A stretch of DNA of 43,067 bases from Flavobacteriales bacterium (GTDB lineage: Bacteria > Bacteroidota > Bacteroidia > Flavobacteriales_D > Cryomorphaceae), in NCBI GenBank assembly GCA_007125175.1, contig SLDS01000041.1:1-43067 (forward strand), given 5' to 3'. Shown in pieces: positions 9,349 through 16,979 of the stretch. A program made the position numbers and the translations under genes. Under the pieces are notes generated by a model. That model did no database searches. It had not been told where the DNA came from and was given only the letters and a program-made list of their open reading frames with translations. Positions within the stretch are counted from its first letter, which is position 1, and every line of letters starts with the position of its first letter.

Positions 9349-9366
9349 ATTCCCGCTAGCGGGAAT
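9349..9366. promoter_or_regulatory. Perfect 18-bp palindrome, candidate operator
   Basis: ATTCCCGCTAGCGGGAAT is a perfect palindrome with no central spacer. It ends 4 nt before the -7 element at 9371, so it lies in the spacer between -7 and -33 where a bound repressor would block RNA polymerase. Its sequence does not match a Fur or Zur box that I know. It is the best candidate in the window for a regulator-binding site. Confidence 0.55.
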
Positions 9367-9370
9367 GCAT

Positions 9371-9378
9371 TACCTTTG
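9371..9378 (+). promoter_or_regulatory. -7 element (TACCTTTG) of the ABC module
   Basis: An exact TAnnTTTG match, only 6 nt before the ATG at 9385. If used, the mRNA would be leaderless or have a leader of a few bases. Confidence 0.6.
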
Positions 9379-9384
9379 CGCGAA

Positions 9385-10047
9385 ATGGAAAAGAAGCAGT
9401 CTCCTGTGGACGAAAACAAGATCTTGCAGAGCAGTGGCTTGAAGTATAGCTATCCGGGGCAGAAAGCACTCGAGCTTCCCGATCTGAGCTGTGAGCCAGC
9501 TGGAAAGCTGCTCATCACGGGTCAGTCGGGCAGTGGAAAGACTACCTTGCTTCATTTGATCAGCGGATTGCTGCGCATTCAGCAAGGCGATGTGAAGCTC
9601 CTTGGCGAATCGCTAAAGGGAATGAGTCAGTCGGCTTTGGATCGATTTCGTGGAAGGCATATCGGACTGGTTTTCCAGCAGGCGCGATTTATTTCTTCGC
9701 TCCGGGTTATCGACAACGTTTGTGCCGCACAGTATTTTGGAACCGGCAAGAGCGACCGTCAAGAGGCCATGCGGCTTTTAGAAGCCCTCGGTATCCAATC
9801 CAAGGCCCAAGGCTACACACAGGGCTTGAGTGGCGGAGAGCGGCAGCGCCTTAGCATCGCCCGGGCACTTGCCTCCAAGCCAGAAGTGGTAATGGCCGAT
9901 GAGCCTACGAGCAGCCTCGACGATGTGCATGCCGAAGCGGTGTATCACTTGCTGAGCACCGAGTGCAGCAGCCGGGGAGCCTCGCTTATCGTGGTAAGCC
10001 ATGACCAAAGGCTCAAGGATAAATTTCAAAATGTGGTGAGCTTATGA
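9385..10047 (+). CDS. LolD/MacB-type ABC transporter ATP-binding protein
   Basis: A 220-aa cytoplasmic ATPase of the LolD/MacB/FtsE class. Walker A is GQSGSGKTT (about 45-53), the Q-loop LVFQQ, the signature LSGGERQRLS, Walker B VVMADEPTSSLD and the switch His SHD. The ATG at 9385 was preferred to an in-frame TTG at 9376 because the latter lies inside the -7 promoter element. Its stop overlaps the permease start as ATGA. It works with the following permease. In Pseudomonas a similar ATPase-permease-small exported protein set (PA4064 to PA4066) is reported as zinc responsive, which suggests but does not prove a metal-related role here. Confidence 0.9.
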   Translation: MEKKQSPVDENKILQSSGLKYSYPGQKALELPDLSCEPAGKLLITGQSGSGKTTLLHLISGLLRIQQGDVKLLGESLKGMSQSALDRFRGRHIGLVFQQARFISSLRVIDNVCAAQYFGTGKSDRQEAMRLLEALGIQSKAQGYTQGLSGGERQRLSIARALASKPEVVMADEPTSSLDDVHAEAVYHLLSTECSSRGASLIVVSHDQRLKDKFQNVVSL

Positions 10048-11243
10048 ATATCTTCAAAATAAGCTGGCTCAATATTTTGCGAAAGCCACTGAATACCGCA
10101 CTCACCTTGATCATGCTGGCGCTGGGAGTGGCCCTAGTGGCAGTGCTCATTCAGGTATCGGCTTCTCTTGACGAGGGCTTCCGCAAAAATATCAGAGGTA
10201 TCGATATGGCCGTTGGCGCCAAAGGCAGTCCACTGCAGCTCATCCTCTCGGCAATTTATCACATAGACCATCCTACAGGCAATATCCCATTGACAGAGGC
10301 CCGCGAACTGGCGGCACATCCCATGGTCAAGGAGGCAGTAGAACTCTCTTACGGCGATAGCTACAAAGGGCGACGCATTGTAGGCACCTCCCACCGCTAT
10401 CCCGAATGGTATGAGGTAGGAGTGAAACAAGGTCGCTTGTGGGAAAAAACTTTTGAGGCCACCGTGGGTGCCGAAGTTGCTCAGGAATTTGGGCTTGAGG
10501 TAGGCGATACCTTCTACAGTGCACATGGCAGCGATGCCGAAGCAGAAGTGCACGACGATCACCCCTTCACGGTGGTGGGTATTTTTGAGCCATCGGGTAC
10601 GGTGATCGATCGGCTCTTGCTCACCGCTCAGGAGAGCATGTGGGATTTGCACGCCGACCACGGTACTCCGGCTGAGGCCGACAGCCTCGACGAAAAGCAG
10701 ATTACAGCCATGCTGCTCCGCTTCAAGTCCAAGATGGGTATCCTCACCCTGCCGCGCTACGTGAACCAACAGACCTCCATGCAGGCCGCCCTGCCATCTA
10801 TTGAGGTGAACCGTCTCTTCGACCTTTTCGGTATTGGCTTTACGGCCCTCCGTATCGTGGCCATTGTCATTGTGGTTTTGGGAGCAATCAGTATTTTCGT
10901 ATCCATGCTCAACACCCTCAAGGAACGCTCGTATGAGATCGCTTTGATCCGATCCATGGGTGCTTTACGCAGGCAGGTATTTACCATGGTCATCATCGAG
11001 GCGTTGGTGTTGGGGGTATTGGGCTATGTACTCGGTATCATTTTGGCTCATGGCGGGCTTCTTTTGCTGAGTGAAGGAGCAGGGAGCCGTTTCGGCATTT
11101 CCATCGACGCCTTTAGCTTGCGCCCTGAAGAAATTTGGCTTTTTGGCCTGATACTTGGTCTCTGCGTGCTCTCAGCGGTGGTTCCGGCTATCCGGGCAGT
11201 TCGCATGGACGTGAGCGCGGTGCTCACTTCACACACACAATGA
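10044..11243 (+). CDS. FtsX/MacB-type ABC transporter permease
   Basis: A 399-aa permease with the MacB/LolE layout: one membrane helix near residues 18-40, a large extracytoplasmic domain (about 45-260), and three helices at about 265-290, 315-340 and 368-390. The cytoplasmic loop contains ERSYEIALIRSMGALRRQV, a family hallmark. The periplasmic domain includes an acidic, His-containing stretch (HGSDAEAEVHDDHPF, about residue 160), which could bind a metal ion. MacB-fold transporters of this kind often move no substrate through the membrane but work mechanically on periplasmic or lipoprotein partners. It overlaps the ATPase gene by 4 nt and is followed after 1 nt by the exported CxxC protein gene. 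Confidence 0.88.
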   Translation: MNIFKISWLNILRKPLNTALTLIMLALGVALVAVLIQVSASLDEGFRKNIRGIDMAVGAKGSPLQLILSAIYHIDHPTGNIPLTEARELAAHPMVKEAVELSYGDSYKGRRIVGTSHRYPEWYEVGVKQGRLWEKTFEATVGAEVAQEFGLEVGDTFYSAHGSDAEAEVHDDHPFTVVGIFEPSGTVIDRLLLTAQESMWDLHADHGTPAEADSLDEKQITAMLLRFKSKMGILTLPRYVNQQTSMQAALPSIEVNRLFDLFGIGFTALRIVAIVIVVLGAISIFVSMLNTLKERSYEIALIRSMGALRRQVFTMVIIEALVLGVLGYVLGIILAHGGLLLLSEGAGSRFGISIDAFSLRPEEIWLFGLILGLCVLSAVVPAIRAVRMDVSAVLTSHTQ

Positions 11244-11244
11244 T

Positions 11245-11688
11245 ATGAATAGAAAGCATCTGTTTTTCTTGAATTTCCTCCTCATCTGTCTGCTTTCACC
11301 GTCCTTGTTGAAGGCTCAGGAGGAGGTGAGCTGGACTACGCTCATGGACATTTCATTCAAGGACATTTACCTCGAGGGAGAGGATATGTATGTGTATTTT
11401 CCCGTTTTCTCTCAAAAGCAGAAGGTGCTCGACGGGCGTACTGTGCGCGTGTCGGGCTATATGATCCCGGTAGATGCCGAGCAAAACATGTATGTACTTT
11501 CTGCTTATCCCTTCAGCGCTTGCTTCTTTTGCGGGGCGGCCGGTCCCGAGAGTGTCATGGCCATTTATTTCCGGAAGGGCAACCGCACCTACAAAACCGA
11601 CGAACGCGTAACACTTACTGGTACTTTGCGCCTCAACGAAACCGATGTGGACGAACTCGTCTACATCCTCGACGATGCCAAGGAGTAG
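11245..11688 (+). CDS. Small exported protein with CFFCGAAGPES motif, partner of the ABC module
   Basis: A 147-aa protein with a signal peptide cleaved near LKAQ (residue 24). It holds a compact beta-rich domain with VRVSGYMIPVD followed by the striking CFFCGAAGPES (Cys93 and Cys96). The layout resembles the DUF3299-like exported proteins found at the end of similar ABC operons, although those I recall have a different Cys-containing motif, so this is family-level inference. The CxxC pair could bind a metal or undergo thiol exchange. The gene begins 1 nt after the permease stop, so the three genes form one operon. It is convergent with the anion transporter gene. Confidence 0.75.
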   Translation: MNRKHLFFLNFLLICLLSPSLLKAQEEVSWTTLMDISFKDIYLEGEDMYVYFPVFSQKQKVLDGRTVRVSGYMIPVDAEQNMYVLSAYPFSACFFCGAAGPESVMAIYFRKGNRTYKTDERVTLTGTLRLNETDVDELVYILDDAKE

Positions 11689-11803
11689 CACTGCGCTCTT
11701 CTTAATTTCATGCGGCCTCCATCGTTACCGCCATTTGCTTTGGGCTTCTCGAGGGGCCTTCTGGGCCTCACATCTGAGTTGGTTTGCAGCGCCAATGTAT
11801 CCG

Positions 11804-13225
11804 TCAAAACAAGAGATACCGCACCAAATACACCCATGCGATCGCCATGGCAGGACCCACTATTCCTATCAGGAGGCCTGTAGCCCTGAAATCCTTTTGC
11901 TGCAGCATACCCGTGGCATAGGCCAAGGCATTGGGAGGGGTGGATACCGGCAGCAGTAGTGCTGAGCTGGCCGAGAGGGCGATGCTCACAGCGGCGAGCT
12001 CGGCTTGCAATGGCAGCAGTAGGATGGCCAGCGGAACGATGATGGTGCTGGCGGCAGTATTGCTCATGATATTGCTCATGGCCATCGTTACAAAGCAGAG
12101 CAATATGAGCATGGGAATCAATGCCAGAGGAATGCCTTCAAGGTTGGCGACAAAGAGCTCTGCGAGCCCGGTTTTTTGCATGGACAGCCCCAGGGCCAAG
12201 CCCCCGGATACGAGCATGAGGGTATCCCAGGGCATGCGCTGTAGGTCTTCGGCATTCACCACTCCCGAGGCCGTAAGGGCTACCAGAGGTATAGCTGCAA
12301 TGGCCGCTACATGAAAGCCGTGCAGGGGAGTGGTGATCCACAAGATGATGGTGAGCAAGAGGGTGGCAATGGTGATGCGTTTGGCTTCCCGATCGGGAGC
12401 GACATCAATTTCTTCTTCGGTGATGCTCGCGGAGATTTCGATCTTGCTGTACTTGCTGCGGTAGCGAATGAGCAAGAAGCGCCATGTGAGCAGTGTGAGC
12501 AATATGGCCGGTACCATTCCGTATATCATCCACATCCCGAAGCTCACATCCTCGCCGGTGGTATTGAGCACCCCGACGGCTATGGCATTGGAGGGTGTGC
12601 CAATGATGGTGCCCATACCTCCCACAGCCGCTGCTGTGGGCACTCCGAGCAGGATGGCTTTGCTGAAGGGCTCCTCCGGGCCGAGATTTCGGCATAGGGG
12701 CACTACAGCGGCTAGTACCATGGCTGTGGTAGCTGTATTGCTCATGATCATGGAGCCCAAGAGGCTCAGCATCATCAGGCCGAAAAGCACCCAGGAAGGG
12801 CGGCTCCCCACCTTCGAAAGCACCCAGCGCAGTATGGCGGTATCCATCTGGCATTTGCGCAGGCCGGTGGCCAGGAAAAAGCCTCCCAATAGCAACCAAA
12901 TCACGGGGCTGGACCAGGTGTTGATGTAAGGACTCACATCCACAGCATCCGAACCCATTACATCGCTTCCCAAAAAATAGACTAGAAAGACCAGAATGAG
13001 TATGCCCACCGCAAAGGGCGGTATGGCTTCAGTAAACCACAGTCCTACAGAGAATAAGAGTAGGAAGAAAACAAAGCGTTGGTTGTGGTCGAGACCCTCT
13101 GGCGAGAAGAAGTATGTGATCAGAAAACAGAGGAGCAGAACCCCACTGAATGAACTAAGACGGTTGATGAAGGAGTGAAAAACTTTGCCCAGCAGGTATT
13201 GGGCATATCTTCTGGAATCGGCCAT
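11804..13225 (-). CDS. DASS/SLC13-family anion:sodium symporter
   Basis: A 473-aa inner-membrane transporter of the divalent anion:Na+ symporter family (dicarboxylates, sulfate or phosphate). Two inverted half-repeats are visible, each with the Ser-Asn-Thr substrate/Na+ motif (SNTATTAM near residue 160; SNTAAST in the C-terminal half) and a second Asn motif (GTPSNAIA; TPPNALAYATG). About eleven or more hydrophobic segments are interspersed, and a charged cytoplasmic loop follows RYRSKYSKIEISASITEEE. The length matches the family. It lies 31 nt downstream of the 527-aa unknown gene on the same strand and probably shares its transcript. The exact substrate cannot be assigned. Confidence 0.92.
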   Translation of the reverse strand: MADSRRYAQYLLGKVFHSFINRLSSFSGVLLLCFLITYFFSPEGLDHNQRFVFFLLLFSVGLWFTEAIPPFAVGILILVFLVYFLGSDVMGSDAVDVSPYINTWSSPVIWLLLGGFFLATGLRKCQMDTAILRWVLSKVGSRPSWVLFGLMMLSLLGSMIMSNTATTAMVLAAVVPLCRNLGPEEPFSKAILLGVPTAAAVGGMGTIIGTPSNAIAVGVLNTTGEDVSFGMWMIYGMVPAILLTLLTWRFLLIRYRSKYSKIEISASITEEEIDVAPDREAKRITIATLLLTIILWITTPLHGFHVAAIAAIPLVALTASGVVNAEDLQRMPWDTLMLVSGGLALGLSMQKTGLAELFVANLEGIPLALIPMLILLCFVTMAMSNIMSNTAASTIIVPLAILLLPLQAELAAVSIALSASSALLLPVSTPPNALAYATGMLQQKDFRATGLLIGIVGPAMAIAWVYLVRYLLF

Positions 13226-13256
13226 CTATGAAGCAGTTGAGATAGTCTGGTATGCT

Positions 13257-14840
13257 TTAGGATTTCTTCTTGCGACTTTGCTTTCGCGTTTTCTTTTCTT
13301 TTTGTGGCAGCTTGGTGCGCACCTTGAGCGCCTTATCCTTGATTTTGGATTGCATCCACTGCTCAAAGGGTATCAATTCATCGCTCATTGGGTTCCAGGC
13401 AACTGCGCTTTCGGCTGCGAGCATTTGTTGGAGTTTTCGCTCCACGGCAAATCCGGTCTTCTTGAAGTCAAAGGAGAACTGCGCAAGCTTATCAACCATG
13501 CGCAGCACATTTTTCGAACGCTTGTTGAGCTGGCTCAGTGGAGCTTCCTTCTGCAGCCTGCTCAGGCACTTGTCAAGTGATTGCTGGGCCATGGCTTTGT
13601 GATCTCCATCGAGCAATTCCACCGCCGCGTAGACCTCCACAAGAGCCGCGTGAAAACTGAGTTTGTCAGCCTTCTCGGCTTTCTCAAAAGCACTGTGGGA
13701 TAGCTGCTTGATAGCTTGACGGTGATCGCCGTTCAGGTAGGCCAATACGGCTTGATAGTAATGAAACTGCACCACAGCAAAGGGCAGGCGCTGTGTGAAC
13801 TTCGATTTTAGGATTTTGGGTATGCGCTCCGAAAGGCTTGCGTAATCCTTGAGGTGAAAAAGGCATAGGCAGCGGTATTTGTTGACCAAATAGCCCTCAT
13901 AGCTGCTGCGCATTACCATGCCTTCCAGGCTGTCGAGGATGTCCAAGGCCTCCTTGAATTTGCGCAATTGCATCTCTATGCGCACCAGAATCTGGAGGCC
14001 ATCGGCCATGCGCTCCCGACTGTGTATGGCAGGCGAACCCGATACGAAGCGCATGAGCTTTTTAGCTGTGCGTTCGGCTGCTTTCCACTCCTGAGCCTCC
14101 ACTTGCATATCCAGCTCGATGCTGAGCCTCGCATAGGCGGCCATGCTTATTGCGTACTTGCCCGAGCTCAGTTTATCAAGTTGCTTGATATAGCTCTTCT
14201 GCTTGCTCAGCAAGTCGTGGTGGTCACCCCGCTTACTGTGCATGGCATAGGCGCGGTGTATGGCCTCGACTTCTTCCTGACGTTGCCTGCGGGCCATGGC
14301 CAGGTCGAGATCACCCTGCAGGCGGTTGAAGGTGCGGAGCCCTTTTTCGCAGCTTTCCACCAGTTGCATCAATTTGAGCGCTTCAACTTGCTGATCGAAG
14401 AGCTCGTACTTCTCAGATCGGCTGTTCACTTCTTCGAGCAGCTTTATCGGAAGGTTGATACAAGACCGGCTGAGCAGAATGCGAACCGTTTGGAGGCGCG
14501 CACTATTCGTGTTTCTCGTCCGAAAAGCATTGCTGTATGAGCCGGGCCTTTCGATGTTGATATCCAGCTGAAAATGCTCGAGCAGCACATTGCGCAGGCT
14601 GAGAAGCAATATATTGGTTTCACCCTTTCGTTTTTCTGAAAATCCCACACTTTTTAGGCATGCACTTTGGCTGATATCAGGCTTGGCCTGTATCTTTTGA
14701 ATAATCTTTAAGCCATGGCGGTAGTAGCGAGCATCTATCTTTGAAAGCCCTTCCATGGAGGCGTAAAGTGCCTCTAATTCCGATCTTTGAAAAAGGTTGA
14801 GCAATTCCTTGATTTCAGAAAAACGATCGTGTATTCTCAT
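13257..14840 (-). CDS. Unrecognised 527-aa alpha-helical protein with Lys/Arg-rich tail
   Basis: I do not recognise this protein. It has no signal peptide and no membrane segment. It is rich in Leu, Ala, Lys, Gln and charged residues, in a pattern that looks helical and TPR-like: repeated Ala- and Tyr-containing helices such as RIEMQLRKFKEALDILDSL, and YYQAVLAYLNGDHRQAIKQL. No catalytic motif stands out. The C-terminus is strongly basic (about 20 residues ending KKTRKQSRKKKS), which could bind nucleic acid or be disordered. It lies directly upstream of the anion transporter gene, 31 nt apart. A TAGCTTTC at 14863-14870 on the minus strand, seven of eight to the -7 consensus, is a possible promoter. 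Confidence 0.75.
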   Translation of the reverse strand: MRIHDRFSEIKELLNLFQRSELEALYASMEGLSKIDARYYRHGLKIIQKIQAKPDISQSACLKSVGFSEKRKGETNILLLSLRNVLLEHFQLDINIERPGSYSNAFRTRNTNSARLQTVRILLSRSCINLPIKLLEEVNSRSEKYELFDQQVEALKLMQLVESCEKGLRTFNRLQGDLDLAMARRQRQEEVEAIHRAYAMHSKRGDHHDLLSKQKSYIKQLDKLSSGKYAISMAAYARLSIELDMQVEAQEWKAAERTAKKLMRFVSGSPAIHSRERMADGLQILVRIEMQLRKFKEALDILDSLEGMVMRSSYEGYLVNKYRCLCLFHLKDYASLSERIPKILKSKFTQRLPFAVVQFHYYQAVLAYLNGDHRQAIKQLSHSAFEKAEKADKLSFHAALVEVYAAVELLDGDHKAMAQQSLDKCLSRLQKEAPLSQLNKRSKNVLRMVDKLAQFSFDFKKTGFAVERKLQQMLAAESAVAWNPMSDELIPFEQWMQSKIKDKALKVRTKLPQKEKKTRKQSRKKKS

Positions 14841-15141
14841 GCTTTAATCACTATAATTTTGCGAAAGCTACGAAAAAATAAAAGGACGGATGGCCCTCAT
14901 TTGGGCGGAAAGCCCACACTTGGCACTTCACTTTCGTTAAAATGTCAAAAATACACGAGGCCCTTCTCCATGGATGGGCATGGGCTTATCTCACCATGGC
15001 TACTTGCACTTTGAAGAATCTCATTACTTTTGAAGCCAATTGACCGTAACGCCTGCTGAATCCCCGCTCGCAAGCCTTGTGCTTTGGCATGATATTCGAC
15101 AAGGCTTTATCAAAGATACTGTACATCAAATTTTGTGAGAA
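14841..15141. other. Divergent intergenic region
   Basis: About 300 nt between divergent genes. It holds an inverted repeat near its right end (15072-15107) and a weak -7-like element for the minus gene. A plus-strand TAATTTTG at 14854-14861 fits the -7 pattern but lies nearly 290 nt from the next plus gene. No short ORF or RNA gene is evident. Confidence 0.5.
15072..15107. repeat. 9-bp perfect inverted repeat upstream of the DUF6438 gene
   Basis: AAGCCTTGT at 15072-15080 pairs with ACAAGGCTT at 15099-15107 across an 18-nt loop, 34 nt before the start codon at 15142. It could be a leader stem-loop or a protein-binding site. No T-run follows, so a terminator is unlikely. Confidence 0.35.
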
Positions 15142-15708
15142 ATGAAAAGCCCTCTCCTTCAGCCCTGCTTGCGCTACGCAATTATTATCTGTTTCGCACT
15201 CATGGCATTTGCATGCAAAAATAAAGACAAAATGGCTGTGGAGTCGAGAGAAGCGGAGCCCGACTCCCAGGTGCTCGCCGAGGCAGAAAGCGATTCTCTT
15301 CCCGATCAGGTGGTCGATCATTCGGATTCACTCGTAATAGCCTTGGATAAAACACCTTGCTTTGGCCGCTGCCCAATTTACAAGGTGCGCATATATCGCA
15401 GTGGTTTTGCCACCTATGAGGGCATCAACTTTGTGGAGCGCATGGGCCTGTACTCAGCTCAGCTCAGCGAGCAGGAGCTCGAGGGCTTATTTGCGAAAGC
15501 CGAGCAAGGGGGCTTTTATGATTTTGATGAGGTGTACGACGATCCGCGAATACAGGATTTTCCAAGTGCCATACTCACTTTTTCACCTCAGGGGCAAAAG
15601 AAGAAGGTGACCATACGGCATGAGATTCCGCCGGATGTGAAGGCTTTTTTCGAGGATATGGAGCGCCGCTTCGATGCCATGGATTGGCGGCCTTATTCCT
15701 TGCGCTAG
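15142..15708 (+). CDS. DUF6438 family lipoprotein
   Basis: A 188-aa predicted lipoprotein with signal ALMAFAC (lipidated Cys near residue 25), followed by a Lys/Asp/Glu-rich linker to about residue 65. The single domain carries LDKTPCFGRCPIYKVRIYRSG, the recognisable core of DUF6438, whose CFGxCP pair of cysteines may form a disulfide. The function of the family is unknown. It runs into the convergent DUF983 gene with only 3 nt between stop codons, so no separate terminator fits. Confidence 0.8.
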   Translation: MKSPLLQPCLRYAIIICFALMAFACKNKDKMAVESREAEPDSQVLAEAESDSLPDQVVDHSDSLVIALDKTPCFGRCPIYKVRIYRSGFATYEGINFVERMGLYSAQLSEQELEGLFAKAEQGGFYDFDEVYDDPRIQDFPSAILTFSPQGQKKKVTIRHEIPPDVKAFFEDMERRFDAMDWRPYSLR

Positions 15709-15711
15709 GCA

Positions 15712-16131
15712 TCAGGAATCCTTCCCGCCCGAGGTGTATTCCTCGCGGTACTTGACAAAAAAGTTGATCCAAATGGCTCTCGAGGCTCGGTAGAGTATTG
15801 GCAGGAGCAGGATGAGAAGGGCAATGCCACCAAGCAGGAAGGCCACGGCATCTTCTGCAAAAGTGAAGGTGAAAAATCCGAGACTTTCGAAGGTGATCAG
15901 CGCTACATAATAGGCCACCCAAAGCGCTATCGTGAGGGCATAGCTCACATATGCCGCCCCAAAATAGAAGCCGGGCTCCGGCTCAAAGCGCTGCCCGCAC
16001 TGCGAGCAGGTTTTGTGCATGGCTCCCATGTTTTTTGAATAGGCCGACTTGCTCACGAAGAGTGGGCCTTGCTGGCAGCGTGGGCAGGTGTAAGTGAAGA
16101 TGGAGTATAGCTTTGTTCCTCGGAGGGCCAT
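15712..16131 (-). CDS. DUF983 family membrane protein
   Basis: A 139-aa protein with two CxxC zinc-ribbon-like pairs (CPRCQ at about residue 16 and CSQCG at about 41), then the family-typical EPGFYFGAAYVSYA and two hydrophobic segments (about 55-80 and 90-115), so it is a small inner-membrane protein. The start at 16131 was chosen because upstream in-frame sequence extends across the promoter and adds no family sequence. CAAAGGTA, a minus-strand TACCTTTG, lies 24 nt upstream. The role is unknown; in some bacteria DUF983 genes lie near cytochrome oxidase genes, but not here. Confidence 0.85.
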   Translation of the reverse strand: MALRGTKLYSIFTYTCPRCQQGPLFVSKSAYSKNMGAMHKTCSQCGQRFEPEPGFYFGAAYVSYALTIALWVAYYVALITFESLGFFTFTFAEDAVAFLLGGIALLILLLPILYRASRAIWINFFVKYREEYTSGGKDS

Positions 16132-16154
16132 TGCTTGCAGTGAAAATGAAGAGG

Positions 16155-16162
16155 CAAAGGTA
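16155..16162 (-). promoter_or_regulatory. -7 element (TACCTTTG) of the DUF983 gene
   Basis: An exact TAnnTTTG match on the minus strand, giving a leader of about 20 nt before the ATG at 16131. No good -33 box. Confidence 0.55.
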
Positions 16163-16287
16163 GACCCTTTCACCGATCTTTGTATGTGATCTGTGGCACA
16201 GAGTGCGGGAGAATATGCGCCCGGGTCCTGAACTTCAGTATCCCGGCTCGGGGTTGAAAACTTTGTGAAAAATAGACCGCCCCGCCA

Positions 16288-16318
16288 TTGAATGCCCCGA
16301 TAGGCCTGCTTAGTTTTG
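16288..16318 (+). promoter_or_regulatory. Bacteroidota promoter (TTG, 20 nt, TAGTTTTG)
   Basis: TTG at 16288-16290 and TAGTTTTG at 16311-16318 are separated by 20 nt, close to the usual -33/-7 spacing. It would start transcription about 20-25 nt before the ATG at 16346. Confidence 0.55.
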
Positions 16319-16345
16319 CTTTGCATCTGATTAGAACCGCTTTCT

Positions 16346-16885
16346 ATGCTCACATTTTTCGGAAGGAAAAAACTTACCGAAGCTGCTACAGCCAATATCT
16401 TTGTCAATGCCGCTCAAGAGATGATCGATGAGGGCTTTGAAGATCTCGTGGGCCTCATTAATGATTCACCTGAGTTTGTACAGCCTCCAGCCCTCTCTGC
16501 AGAAGATCAGGGCCCCTTCGTGCTGATCGTTCTCGCCGGTAATTTTCAGAACCTCTCCCGCTGCTTTGACAATGGGCAATATAAGCGCATCGGCGAGCAT
16601 ATCCTGGAGCGCTTCGCCCACATCTATGATCTGGACAAGATGGAGCTTGGCAGACTCGTTGGCGAAACCCGCAAATTCATGATGCGCAAGAACCATCCGA
16701 GCAAGAACGTGCCCACAGCCATGGCCAAGGCCATGTTTTGCCGCTACAATTTGAATCCCCTTCAAGAGGACTATTTCAAATCCCTCGGCGCGCCAAATCC
16801 CATTTTCATCCAAAGACTTCGCGAAGCCCTTGAAAACTTTCTCTGGGATTGGGAAGCCATGCGTGATAAGTACAAGATTGTCTGA
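16346..16885 (+). CDS. Conserved-looking 179-aa protein of unknown function
   Basis: I do not recognise this protein. It is soluble, without a signal peptide, and largely helical by composition. Features are an N-terminal FFGRKKLTEAATANIFVNA, an acidic stretch around FEDLVGLINDSPEF, a central hydrophobic FVLIVLAGNFQNLSRCF, and a C-terminal Trp-rich FLWDWEAMRDKYKIV. The clear promoter upstream and lack of overlap with other genes support it as real. It precedes the phosphofructokinase gene by 94 nt, which has its own candidate promoter, so co-transcription is uncertain. Confidence 0.75.
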   Translation: MLTFFGRKKLTEAATANIFVNAAQEMIDEGFEDLVGLINDSPEFVQPPALSAEDQGPFVLIVLAGNFQNLSRCFDNGQYKRIGEHILERFAHIYDLDKMELGRLVGETRKFMMRKNHPSKNVPTAMAKAMFCRYNLNPLQEDYFKSLGAPNPIFIQRLREALENFLWDWEAMRDKYKIV

Positions 16886-16948
16886 GCTGCAGGAATTTTA
16901 ATTTGGCGGAAGCCGCAAGCTACACCGCTCGATTAATGGGATGCTTAT

Positions 16949-16956
16949 TACATTCG
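16949..16956 (+). promoter_or_regulatory. Possible -7 element (TACATTCG) for phosphofructokinase
   Basis: Seven of eight positions match TAnnTTTG; it ends 23 nt before the GTG at 16980. The same TTCG variant occurs upstream of gcvP. Confidence 0.3.
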
Positions 16957-16979
16957 CATGAAACAAAATTCCTGGCGAC

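Noticed and set aside
13968-14540. Plus-strand ORF of 190 codons opposite the 527-aa unknown gene
   Set aside because: The opposite strand forms a longer continuous protein with normal composition and apparent operon structure; the plus ORF is His- and Phe-rich with no motif.
16131-16407. Long N-terminal extension of the DUF983 protein
   Set aside because: The extension runs through the TACCTTTG promoter and across the divergent gene's start; the family begins at the internal Met.
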